Assembly: GCF_900103585.1 (NCBI RefSeq)
Contig: NZ_FNHV01000033.1
Coordinates: 21,746-85,745 of the forward strand
Length of the DNA: 64,000 nucleotides
Source of the DNA: Streptomyces sp. cf386
Lineage (GTDB): Bacteria; Actinomycetota; Actinomycetes; Streptomycetales; Streptomycetaceae
Reading direction: 5' to 3'
Position 1 is the stretch's first letter. Each line of letters starts with the position of its first letter. The notes beneath the pieces are model-generated. The model was not told the DNA's origin. It saw nothing but the letters and a program-made list of their open reading frames with translations, and made no database searches. The translations under genes and the position numbers were made by a program. Below are positions 32,365-39,951 of the stretch, piece after piece.

Positions 32365-34722
32365 TCACCGCATCCAATGCCCGCCGCTGCTCCACCCCAG
32401 CAGGCGCCGGGCGCGTCCCCCGTCCGCCGTCCCGTCCGCTCCGAAGCCTCCGCCCTCCGCGACCAGGACCAGGCCCGCCAGCACGGGGGCCAGTCGGGTC
32501 GTGACGTGGGCGGGGTGGCGGGCCGTCTCCTCGTCCAAGCCTGCGATGACCCGCCGTTGTTCGTCGGGCGGGCACAGGGACAGGTGGAACAGGGTCTGGC
32601 GCCAGGCGTACGCCGCGTCCTTGATGGTGGCCAAGGGGCGCGGGTTGTGGTGGACGCGGGCGGTCAGCCGGCACACCGTGCCGAAGCCGTGGCGCGCCAG
32701 GTCGGCCCAGTCGGGACGCGGGGCGATGCCCACCCGGTGGACCAGGGTGGCCAGGTTATGCGTGGTGAGGATCTGCGCCTGCTCGATCACCGTGCCGTTC
32801 GCCGCCACCGACCAGGACCCGGCCCTGGTCCCGGACGCCGCCGCGGCCCGCTCGGCGCACAGCCGCGCGAAACCGGGGGACGTACGGGCGCCGCGGGAGT
32901 GGCTGAGCGCCGTGCCCGTCTCGATGATCGCCAGGTTGCGGATCGCCGCGTAGTCGATGCCGTAGTACCGCTCGTACAGCGTGCCGCGGAGCAGTTCGCC
33001 CGCGATCCGTGCCGCCGTGAGGAACTTCGGGCTGAACGTGTCCATGAAGATGTCGGCGGCCAACTCCTCGACGAACGGCGCGCCCAGGTCGCCCTGGCGG
33101 GCGAGCACGCCGAGCTCGCGGACGAGCGGGTTGGGCAGGATCGTGCCGGGGAACGCCTGCACGGCCAGCTCGCCGAGTTGCCGCAGCACGGCGAGCGCAC
33201 CGTCGCTGTCCGGCTTGCCCAGCACCGCGGCGCGCTGCCCGGACACCGCCCGTACCCAGGGCAGTTCCTCGACGCGTACCTGCCGTTCCAGGTTGAGCAG
33301 GAGCAGGGAGCGGCGATTGCGGAACGCCCGGTAGTTCGCGGCCATCAGTGTCCGCAGTGTCTCGTCGCGGTACGCCTGCGCGGTGGTGGCCGCGACCAAC
33401 TGCGGTACGAGTTCGGCCATGACCTCGGCGGACGGGACGACGCCGCGCTCCACGAGCGTGCCGATCGGCGCCCTCAGTGTGGCCTCGACCACCCTGCGGA
33501 CGGCGGGCGGTACGGCCGCCCCGGCGGGCAGGCCGGTCTCCCGGCTCTCCTCCCGCGTCACCGGGGCGACGACGGGGGCGACCTCCGGGACGCCCGTCTC
33601 CTGCGGGAGCCCGGCGAGCCGTCCCAGCGCCACCTGGGCCAGGGCGTGGTGGGAGGGGAGTGCCGCCTGCTCGGCCTGGGCGCGGCGCAGGGACGTGTGC
33701 GGTGCGGATCCGGGCAGCCCGCGCCGCCGCACCATGGACGCCACGGCGTGCCGCAGCAGACCGAGCCGGCGCGCGTCCAGGGGCCGGCCGGCGACCGTCT
33801 CCTCCAGCGCGCCGCGCAGAATGCCCAGGTTCTGCTTCGGGTTGCGGTGCTTGGAGCAGCGGGTGTGCTCCGCGGCCAGCAGCCGGTAACGGTCCAGCAG
33901 GGCGGCGCCGCTCGCCAACCAGTCGGCATCCGGGTCGAGTTCGAGCACCCGGCCGTCCCGCGCCGTCCGCAGCCAGTGGACGAGCAACTCGTCACCGAAC
34001 GGCTGCCACACGGCGAGCGCCTCACGCTGGCTCTCCACGGCCGCGTTGGGCCGCCGCCGTACGAGGGTGCCGACGGCGTCGGAGACGGTGCGGCGATGCA
34101 CGGGCGGGCCGACGTCTGCTGTTCGTGCGTCCGGGGCGGGGCTGTCCGTCGGGCGGGTGCCCGCCATGCCGGGGTCCGTCGGGCGGGGCAGGAAGCGCAG
34201 GCGGTCGGCGAACGGCTCCAGTTCTGCCGCGAGGTCCAGTGCCGCGTCCGTCTCCCCGTGCCGTACGAGCCAGGCCATGGTGAGCAGTGCGGCCTCCTCC
34301 GGTACGTCGATCTCGTAGTGGCCGGTGTCCAGCCGGGCCCACAGCCAAGCGAGTCCGTCCTCGGTCAGGCAGTGGGCGAAGAGCGCGCGCCGGTCGGCCG
34401 GTACCCCGAAACTCCGCGCGGCCTCGGTCTCGTGCGGCTGGAGTGGGCCGCCCGCACCCGGGGTGCCCGTGGCGAAGCCGCCCCGGACCACCTCGGGGGT
34501 CACCCAGGCCGGCAGCCCGGCCACGGGGGTGCGCGAACCGACCGTCAGCCGGCCCGCCGACATCCCTGCGAGGACCTCCCGCCAGCGCTGCCCGCGCACC
34601 TCGGCCCGGCGCCGGGTGTCGGCGTCCGCGTGGGTCAGCGCGGTGGTGAAGGCCTTGGCCAGCTGGGCCGCCGCATAGGACGGGGCCGCGGTGAGGGGCT
34701 GCTGCTCAGCGTTGTCGTTCAT
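32365..34722 (-). CDS. large (785-aa) protein of unknown function with a tRNA-like leader
   Basis: A 785-aa soluble, mainly helical protein starting MNDNAEQQPLTAAPSYAAAQ. Recognisable blocks are WREVLAGMSAGRLTVGSRTP, LPAWVTPEVVRGGFATG, EHTRCSKHRNPKQNLGILRG, YRAFRNRRSLLLLNLERQVR, LGELAVQAFPGTILPNPLVR, ADIFMDTFSPKFLTAARIAG, LLRGTLYERYYGIDYAAIRN and AYAWRQTLFHLSLCP. None matches a family I can name; there is no membrane segment, P-loop or nuclease motif. Arg/Lys-rich patches could bind RNA. ATG 34722 begins three bases after a tRNA-shaped RNA. The frame is open to 34830 but those codons are the tRNA-like sequence. Codon usage is normal for the chromosome. Confidence 0.8.
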   Translation of the reverse strand: MNDNAEQQPLTAAPSYAAAQLAKAFTTALTHADADTRRRAEVRGQRWREVLAGMSAGRLTVGSRTPVAGLPAWVTPEVVRGGFATGTPGAGGPLQPHETEAARSFGVPADRRALFAHCLTEDGLAWLWARLDTGHYEIDVPEEAALLTMAWLVRHGETDAALDLAAELEPFADRLRFLPRPTDPGMAGTRPTDSPAPDARTADVGPPVHRRTVSDAVGTLVRRRPNAAVESQREALAVWQPFGDELLVHWLRTARDGRVLELDPDADWLASGAALLDRYRLLAAEHTRCSKHRNPKQNLGILRGALEETVAGRPLDARRLGLLRHAVASMVRRRGLPGSAPHTSLRRAQAEQAALPSHHALAQVALGRLAGLPQETGVPEVAPVVAPVTREESRETGLPAGAAVPPAVRRVVEATLRAPIGTLVERGVVPSAEVMAELVPQLVAATTAQAYRDETLRTLMAANYRAFRNRRSLLLLNLERQVRVEELPWVRAVSGQRAAVLGKPDSDGALAVLRQLGELAVQAFPGTILPNPLVRELGVLARQGDLGAPFVEELAADIFMDTFSPKFLTAARIAGELLRGTLYERYYGIDYAAIRNLAIIETGTALSHSRGARTSPGFARLCAERAAAASGTRAGSWSVAANGTVIEQAQILTTHNLATLVHRVGIAPRPDWADLARHGFGTVCRLTARVHHNPRPLATIKDAAYAWRQTLFHLSLCPPDEQRRVIAGLDEETARHPAHVTTRLAPVLAGLVLVAEGGGFGADGTADGGRARRLLGWSSGGHWMR

Positions 34723-34725
34723 AAG

Positions 34726-34797
34726 CCGGCGTGGCAGGTTCCGCCCCTGCGCCCTCCGGGTCTCAAGCCCGGTGCTCTGCTGCTGAGCTACACGCCG
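34726..34797 (-). ncRNA. tRNA-like cloverleaf in the leader of the 785-aa protein gene
   Basis: Read on the minus strand from 34797, a 71-nt cloverleaf forms with every stem perfectly paired: acceptor 7 bp (CGGCGTG/CACGCCG), D 4 bp (GCTC/GAGC), anticodon 5 bp (CCGGG/CCCGG), T 5 bp (GCAGG/CCTGC), and a 5-nt variable loop. U8, A14, A21, U33, G53, C56 and C61 are kept. It departs from true tRNA in the D-loop (AGCAGCA, no GG) and T-loop (GGCGGAA, no TTC-A), and has no CCA; 34726 would be the discriminator base. The anticodon would be TGA (serine UCA), but tRNA-Ser needs a long variable arm. It is probably a regulatory or accessory RNA rather than a translating tRNA. Confidence 0.72.
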
Positions 34798-34807
34798 ATG
34801 AAGGCCG

Positions 34808-34837
34808 ACGGTAGACGTCGGGATGATCACCGTACAA
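34808..34837 (-). promoter_or_regulatory. promoter of the tRNA-like RNA and 785-aa gene
   Basis: TTGTAC (34837-34832), an 18-bp spacer and TACCGT (34813-34808) on the minus strand would start transcription within a few bases of the 5' end of the cloverleaf. Confidence 0.55.
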
Positions 34838-34894
34838 GTGGATTTCCGCTCGCGGCCGGTCCGCTGCCGCAGGGGCCCTTGATCTACGCGTTGC

Positions 34895-34913
34895 TTAGGT
34901 TAGCCTTCCCTTA
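34895..34913 (+). promoter_or_regulatory. iron box (DmdR/IdeR-type operator)
   Basis: TTAGGTTAGCCTTCCCTTA closely follows the 19-bp DtxR-family consensus (TTAGGTTAGGCTAACCTAA) and lies 28 bp before the siderophore-binding lipoprotein gene. Repression with iron is expected. Confidence 0.85.
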
Positions 34914-34940
34914 ATTTTCATTCAGGGGGAGGTCTTTTCC

Positions 34941-35957
34941 ATGGCACCGGTCATGTCCCGCCGTCGACTGCTCACCGCGGGCGGCGTCCTTGCGCTCGGC
35001 CCGATACTCGCCGCCTGCGGCGGGGGTGAGAGCGCCGACAACGAGTCGGGTGGGGCCGGCGGCGAACGCTGGTCGTTCAAGGACGACCGAGGGCGCACGG
35101 TCACCCTCGACAAGGCGCCGGAAACCCTCGTCGCCTTCGTCAGCACCGCCGCAGCGCTGTACGACTACGGCGTGGAGTGCGACGGCGTCTTCGGGCCCAC
35201 CCGGCCCGTCGACGGCAAGCCCAATCCGCAGGCCGGCGACATGGACGTGTCGAAGCTGACGAGTCTCGGCACAGAGTGGGGGCAGTTCAACGTCGAGAAG
35301 TACGCCGCGCTCCAGCCCGACCTGCTGATCAGCAACATGTTTCCGGCGCCCGACCTCTGGTACGTCCCGCAGGAGAGCCGCAAGAAGATCGAGGCGCTCG
35401 CCCCGAGCGTCGGCATCGGCGTCGCCCGCACCTCCCTGCTCGACCCGCTCAAGCGCACCGCCGAACTGGCCGAGGCGCTCGGCGCCGACCTGGACGCGAA
35501 GAAGGCGGCCGATGGCAGGGCCCGCTTCGACAAGGCGGTCGAGACCCTGCGCAAGGCTGCTGCGGCGAACAAGGGGCTGAAGGTCATGGCCATCACCGGC
35601 GACGCCGAGCAGTTCTATGTCGCGGTCCCCGACTCCTACTGCGACCTGAACTACTTCAAGGACCTCGGCGTGGAGTTCGTCGAGGGGAAGAAGTCCGACG
35701 AGTGGGGCTTCTGGGAGTTCCTGAGCTGGGAGAACACCGACAAGTACCATGCGGACCTCATCATGGTCGACAATCGCTCCTCCGCCATGAGCGCCGAGCA
35801 GCTCGCCGCGAAGTCGACCTGGCGGCAGCTGCCCGCGGTCAAGGCGGGCCAGACCGTGCCCTGGGCCATGGAGGAGCGCTACAGCTACGCCGGGTACGCG
35901 CCGGTCCTCGAACGGCTCGCGGACGCCGTGCGGAAGGCGAAGAAACTGTCCGCATGA
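34941..35957 (+). CDS. iron-siderophore ABC transporter substrate-binding lipoprotein
   Basis: A 338-aa periplasmic-binding-type lipoprotein. The signal combines a twin-arginine-like SRRRLLTAGG with a lipobox LAAC at about residues 25-28. The FepB/FhuD-like (TroA superfamily) domain follows: WSFKDDRGRTVTLDKAPETL, KYAALQPDLLISNMFPAPD and LEALGADLDA-type helices, ending in WAMEERYSYAGYAPVLERLA. It binds a ferric siderophore at the cell surface. GGGGGAGG is 8 nt before ATG 34941, and an iron box overlaps the promoter. No permease or ATPase genes are adjacent, so it must use a transporter encoded elsewhere. Confidence 0.9.
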   Translation: MAPVMSRRRLLTAGGVLALGPILAACGGGESADNESGGAGGERWSFKDDRGRTVTLDKAPETLVAFVSTAAALYDYGVECDGVFGPTRPVDGKPNPQAGDMDVSKLTSLGTEWGQFNVEKYAALQPDLLISNMFPAPDLWYVPQESRKKIEALAPSVGIGVARTSLLDPLKRTAELAEALGADLDAKKAADGRARFDKAVETLRKAAAANKGLKVMAITGDAEQFYVAVPDSYCDLNYFKDLGVEFVEGKKSDEWGFWEFLSWENTDKYHADLIMVDNRSSAMSAEQLAAKSTWRQLPAVKAGQTVPWAMEERYSYAGYAPVLERLADAVRKAKKLSA

Positions 35958-36057
35958 CGGGCCGTAGACGGGCCGATGACGAGCTGCAGACCAGGCGTTG
36001 AATCAGCCATCCATCGGACGGTTGACTTTCGGCTGGCCGAGCCAGAGCATTGCGGGG

Positions 36058-37545
36058 GTGAGCCACTTCGAGTACGACTCCCTCGGGTCGACCACCGCAC
36101 TCCCCGTCGACCTGGACGAAGCCGCCCACCGCTGTCTCGTCGCCGGGTTCGACGGGGCCGCGAGCGTGCCGGACACCCTCAAGGAACTCATCGACCGGGG
36201 TCTCGGCGGGGTCATCCTGTTCACCCGCAACGTCCGTGACGCGGGGCAGGTGCGCCGCCTCACGGACGAGCTGCGGGCCATCCGCCCCGACCTCCTCGTC
36301 GCCATCGACAACGAGGGCGGCGGCATCGGCCACCTGGTCGCCGCCGGCGCCCCCGAGGTCCCCGGCTCCTACGCCCTCGGCGTCGTCGACGACCCGAACC
36401 TCACCGCCCGCTGCGCCGACGCACTGGCCGGGCACCTGGCCACCCTCGGCATCAGCGCCTCCTACGCCCCGGTGGCCGACCTCCAGCACCGGCCGGACAA
36501 CCCGATCGTGCGCACCCGCTCCTTCGGCGCCGACCCCGAACTCGCCGCCCGCCATCTGCTCGCCTGGATCACCGCCACCGAGGCCCGCGGCATAGCCTCC
36601 TGCGCCAAGCACTTCCCCGGCCACGGCGGCACCGTCACCGACAGCCACCACGGCATGGCCGTCGACCCGCGGCCGTACGACCAACTGCTCGCCGACCTCG
36701 AACCGTTCCGCGCGGCCGTCGCCGCGGGTGTGCCGATGCTGATGAGCGCCCATGTCATTTTCCCGGCGCTCGACCCCAATCGCCCCGCCACCCTCAGCCG
36801 CCGCGTCCTGGGCGACCTGCTGCGCCACGACCTCGGCTTCGACGGCGTCCTCGTCAGCGACGCGCTGGAGATGAGGGCGATCGCCGACCAGTACGGCGAG
36901 GCGGCCGGCGCGCGCATCGCGCTTGCCGCCGGGGCCGACCAGGTCATCGTCGCCGTAGCGGATCTGGACGTCACGCTGGCCTGCCGGGACGCGGTGCTCG
37001 ACGCGCTGCGGACCGGTGTGCTGGCGCAGGAGCGGATCGAGGAGGCGGCAGGACGGGTGCGGCGGCTCGCCGAGCGCTATGCCGCCCCGCCCGCCGACGT
37101 CGCCGACTGGGACGCCGAGGCCGGTCTCACCGCCGCGCGTCGCGCCGTACGGAGCCGGGGCGTACCGCCCGCCGTGCGCGGCGCCCATGTCGTCGACCTG
37201 TTCCCGTCGCCGTATCCCGCGCTCAACTGGGGCGGCGAGGACCTGCTCACCGAGGTGCGTGCCGTCGACCCCACGGCGACGGGGACGGCGGTGACGGGGG
37301 AGTGCACGGACCCGGACGCCCTCGTCGAGGGCATCGTGGGCCGCTGCGGCTCCGCTCCGCTGGTCGTGGCCACCTGCGACGCCGGCCTGCATCCCTGGCA
37401 GGCGCGGCTGCGTGACACCCTGTCGGCCCGGCGGCCGGACGCGGTCCTGGTCGACACGGGACTGCCCGAGGGCGGTGCGCTGTGCTCGTACGGGCGGGGG
37501 CGGGTGAACCTGCGGGCGGTCGCCGAGGTGCTGGCGGGCACCTGA
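36058..37545 (+). CDS. glycoside hydrolase family 3, NagZ-like beta-N-acetylhexosaminidase
   Basis: A 495-aa cytoplasmic GH3 enzyme. LVAIDNEGGGIGHLV and SYAPVADLQHRPDNP are in the barrel. The NagZ loop KHFPGHGGTVTDSHHGM carries the Asp195-His197 dyad, and FDGVLVSDALEMRAI holds the nucleophile Asp. The Asp-His dyad is the mark of the N-acetyl-beta-glucosaminidase/phosphorylase branch. A C-terminal alpha/beta domain (about 130 aa) follows, as in Streptomyces relatives. No signal peptide is present, so it acts on imported GlcNAc-containing glycans or muropeptides. GTG 36058 was chosen; a TTG at 35998 is possible. Confidence 0.88.
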   Translation: MSHFEYDSLGSTTALPVDLDEAAHRCLVAGFDGAASVPDTLKELIDRGLGGVILFTRNVRDAGQVRRLTDELRAIRPDLLVAIDNEGGGIGHLVAAGAPEVPGSYALGVVDDPNLTARCADALAGHLATLGISASYAPVADLQHRPDNPIVRTRSFGADPELAARHLLAWITATEARGIASCAKHFPGHGGTVTDSHHGMAVDPRPYDQLLADLEPFRAAVAAGVPMLMSAHVIFPALDPNRPATLSRRVLGDLLRHDLGFDGVLVSDALEMRAIADQYGEAAGARIALAAGADQVIVAVADLDVTLACRDAVLDALRTGVLAQERIEEAAGRVRRLAERYAAPPADVADWDAEAGLTAARRAVRSRGVPPAVRGAHVVDLFPSPYPALNWGGEDLLTEVRAVDPTATGTAVTGECTDPDALVEGIVGRCGSAPLVVATCDAGLHPWQARLRDTLSARRPDAVLVDTGLPEGGALCSYGRGRVNLRAVAEVLAGT

Positions 37546-37563
37546 GCGACCGGCCCACGGCGC

Positions 37564-38772
37564 TCAGGACGGCCGTACGACCTCCTTGATCCCCCGCGCC
37601 GCCAGGTACTCCGCGTCCTGCGCCCGCCCTGCCAGGACCACCGCCGGACGGACCCCCTCCGCGCGCAGCCGCATCCACGCTTCGAAGTACGCGCCGCCCG
37701 GCCCGGACACCGACCGGGTGGCGGGAGTGCAGTCCAGGATCAGGGCCGTGTCGCGCGGCCGGACGGAGTGCGGCTCGGCCACCGTCTCGGCGAAGGCCTC
37801 GGCGATGGGCTTCGGGCGGCCGGAGGAGTCGAACAGGCCCAGCGTGTACTCCAGTTCCGGGAAGTCGGCCAGCGACCGGTCCACGTCGTGGGAGCACCAC
37901 CAGGTCACGCCCCACAGCCCCGCGCACTCGGCCGCGTTCCGTACGGTGGCGCGCGCGAAGTCCGGGGCGTCGGCGGCCGGGATGTGCGGTTCGGGTGCGC
38001 CCGTCTCCTGGACCCAGACGGGGCGGGCGGGGTCGGTGGCGTAGGCCTTGGCCAACTCGGTGCCGTACTCGGCGAGATGCCGGACCTGCGGGGAGCGGGG
38101 GCCGTAGCGGCGGGCGCAGTCGCCGGAGAACACCCAGGGGTGGACGGTGGTCAGGTCGCCCTTGCGGGCGGAGGCCTCGGGGGTGAAGGGGTGGTCGTCG
38201 CCGTACCAGGCGGCGTCGTACGCGGAGTGCGTGACCAGGCCGCCGTGCTCGCCGAGTCCGTCCCGGGCGGCGGCCAGCAGGGTGTCGAGGTAGTGGTCGA
38301 CCTCGTCCGCCGTCACCGGGTTGTGCTCGACCAGGTTGTTGAGCTCGTTGCCGAGCTGGAGGCCGAGCAGGTGGGGGCGGCCCGCGAGGGCGCGGCCGAG
38401 GGTGCGCAGGAGGTCGGCCTGGGCGGCGATGGCCTCAGGGTCGGTGAACACGTTGCGGTGGTGCCAGCTGCGGGTCCACTCCGGGTAGAAGTCGAAGCTC
38501 GACAGATGGCCCTGCACGCCGTCCACCAGGACGTCCAGACCGGCCTCGCCGGCCAGGTCGACGAGGTGCGCCAGCTGGTCGACGGCGGCGGTGCGCACGA
38601 GGGTGCGGTTCGGCTGGAGCAGTGGCCAGAGGTGGAAGACACGGACGTGGTCGAGACCGAGCCCGGCTATCGCGTCCAGGTCGGCACGCGCGCGTGCCGG
38701 GTCGAAGTCGTGCCAGGAGTGGAACCAGCCGTGGCGGGGCGTGTAGTTGACGCCGAAGCGGAGCGGGTGGAT
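37564..38772 (-). CDS. glycoside hydrolase (GH5-like cellulase fold), apparent ATC start
   Basis: A 402-aa TIM-barrel hydrolase: HPLRFGVNYTPRHGWFHSWH, LGLDHVRVFHLWPLLQPN, GLQLGNELNN with the acid/base Glu after Asn, TVHPWVFSGD, PVWVQETGAPEPHIPA with the nucleophile Glu, and GVTWWCSHD. This is the layout of cytoplasmic GH5-type enzymes acting on mannose- or glucose-containing glycans. No signal peptide is visible. The natural start of the family (MHPLRF) falls on an ATC codon at 38772, five bases after GAGGAGG; the only upstream standard start is TTG 38862. It is convergent with the NagZ-like gene (18 bp apart) and divergent from the kinase. Confidence 0.8.
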   Translation of the reverse strand: MHPLRFGVNYTPRHGWFHSWHDFDPARARADLDAIAGLGLDHVRVFHLWPLLQPNRTLVRTAAVDQLAHLVDLAGEAGLDVLVDGVQGHLSSFDFYPEWTRSWHHRNVFTDPEAIAAQADLLRTLGRALAGRPHLLGLQLGNELNNLVEHNPVTADEVDHYLDTLLAAARDGLGEHGGLVTHSAYDAAWYGDDHPFTPEASARKGDLTTVHPWVFSGDCARRYGPRSPQVRHLAEYGTELAKAYATDPARPVWVQETGAPEPHIPAADAPDFARATVRNAAECAGLWGVTWWCSHDVDRSLADFPELEYTLGLFDSSGRPKPIAEAFAETVAEPHSVRPRDTALILDCTPATRSVSGPGGAYFEAWMRLRAEGVRPAVVLAGRAQDAEYLAARGIKEVVRPS

Positions 38773-38806
38773 GGGATCCTCCTCGGGCCGGATCTGCTCT
38801 GGCCTT

Positions 38807-38842
38807 GGCCGCCGTCTGTCTCTTGGCCGCCATCTGTCTCTT
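38807..38842. repeat. two 18-bp tandem repeats between divergent genes
   Basis: GGCCGCCGTCTGTCTCTT and a copy with one change (GGCCGCCATCTGTCTCTT) are exactly adjacent in the leader between the hydrolase and the sugar kinase. Confidence 0.85.
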
Positions 38843-38877
38843 GTCTGCCGCGAATGTATCAACCACCATGGGCAACG

Positions 38878-39906
38878 ATGAATAGTGATTTGAACCAAAC
38901 CTCGGCGTACGTCGTCGGCCTGGATGCCGGAGGCACCCGCACGCGCGCCCTCCTGGCGCCCGCGCACGACGGCGACCCGGAGGGCGAGGGCGTCGGCGGT
39001 CCGGGCAACGCCCTCACCGTGCCCGGCCACGACCTCACCGAGCACCTCGCCGAGGCCCTCGCGCACGCCGTGCCGGAAGGGCTGCGCGGCCGGGTCGTGG
39101 CCGTGGCGGGCGGGTTCGCCGGCGCCTCGCGGACCGCTCCGGACGAGCCGGGCCGGGTCAAGGCGCATGCCGCGCTCACCGTCGCGCTGAGCCGGCTGGG
39201 CATCGACGCCGACTCGGTCGAGATCCACAGCGACATCGAGGCCGGGTTCGCCTCCGCGCCCGGACATCCCGCCGACGGCCTCGCCCTGGTGGCCGGCACC
39301 GGCGCGGTCGCGGCCCGCATCACCGCACGTGCGTGCACCACGACCGCCGGCGGCGACGGCTGGCTGCTCGGCGACGACGGCGGCGGCTTCTGGATCGGGC
39401 GCGAGGCGGTGCGGGTGGCGCTGCGCATGGCCGACGGGCGGGGTGCGCCGACGGCGCTGGCCGCGTCCGTGGGGCGGGCGCTGGGGGTGCCGGGCGACGT
39501 ACTGCCGGGCGATGTTCCGGGGCCGTACGGCGAAGGTCGGCCGTACGCCGCAGGTCACTGGACGCGGGCCCGGCGTGAGGCCTACCGCATGCATCTGCTC
39601 CCCGCCGTCATGGGACGACCGCCGGTCGCACTCGCCGAGTTCGCGCCGCTGGTCGCCGAGGCCGCCCGGCATCAGGACGCCGTCGCCGCGGGCATCCTCG
39701 GCACGGCCGCCGACCACCTCACCGGCTATGTCCGCGCCCTCGAACCCCGGCCGGGCGAGCGGGTCGTCGCCACAGGGGGCTTGCTCGGCCCCGACGGGCC
39801 GCTCACGGAGCCGCTCACCGCCCGGCTGGCGCCGCTCGGACTCACCCTCGACTGGGTGGCGGACGGCTCTCAAGGCGCGGTGGCTCTCGCGCGCCTCGCC
39901 CTCTGA
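38878..39906 (+). CDS. BadF/BcrD-type (N-acetylglucosamine kinase-like) sugar kinase
   Basis: A 342-aa actin-fold ATPase. The phosphate-1 loop is VVGLDAGGTRTRALLA, then VEIHSDIEAGFASA, VAGTGAVAARI and GWLLGDDGGGFWIGREAVR, with a late VVATGGLLGPDGPL adenosine motif. This arrangement is typical of eukaryotic-type N-acetylglucosamine kinases (BadF/BadG/BcrA/BcrD superfamily) and suggests phosphorylation of GlcNAc or another amino sugar released by the surrounding glycosidases. ATG 38878 is inside an operator-like sequence (38883-38897). The next gene starts 45 bp downstream, so they are likely one operon. Confidence 0.86.
   Translation: MNSDLNQTSAYVVGLDAGGTRTRALLAPAHDGDPEGEGVGGPGNALTVPGHDLTEHLAEALAHAVPEGLRGRVVAVAGGFAGASRTAPDEPGRVKAHAALTVALSRLGIDADSVEIHSDIEAGFASAPGHPADGLALVAGTGAVAARITARACTTTAGGDGWLLGDDGGGFWIGREAVRVALRMADGRGAPTALAASVGRALGVPGDVLPGDVPGPYGEGRPYAAGHWTRARREAYRMHLLPAVMGRPPVALAEFAPLVAEAARHQDAVAAGILGTAADHLTGYVRALEPRPGERVVATGGLLGPDGPLTEPLTARLAPLGLTLDWVADGSQGAVALARLAL
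38883..38897. promoter_or_regulatory. sugar-locus operator copy A
   Basis: TAGTGATTTGAACCA, 14 of 15 bases identical to the reverse complement of copy B (45490). It overlaps the first codons of the sugar kinase gene. Confidence 0.55.
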
Positions 39907-39951
39907 ACGCACGAACCGCCCTCAAGAACGCGCAAGAAAGGGACCGGCCGC

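Noticed and set aside
34727..34797. A functional tRNA-Ser(TGA)
   Set aside because: No long variable arm, no D-loop GG, no TTC in the T-loop and no CCA; listed instead as a tRNA-like RNA.
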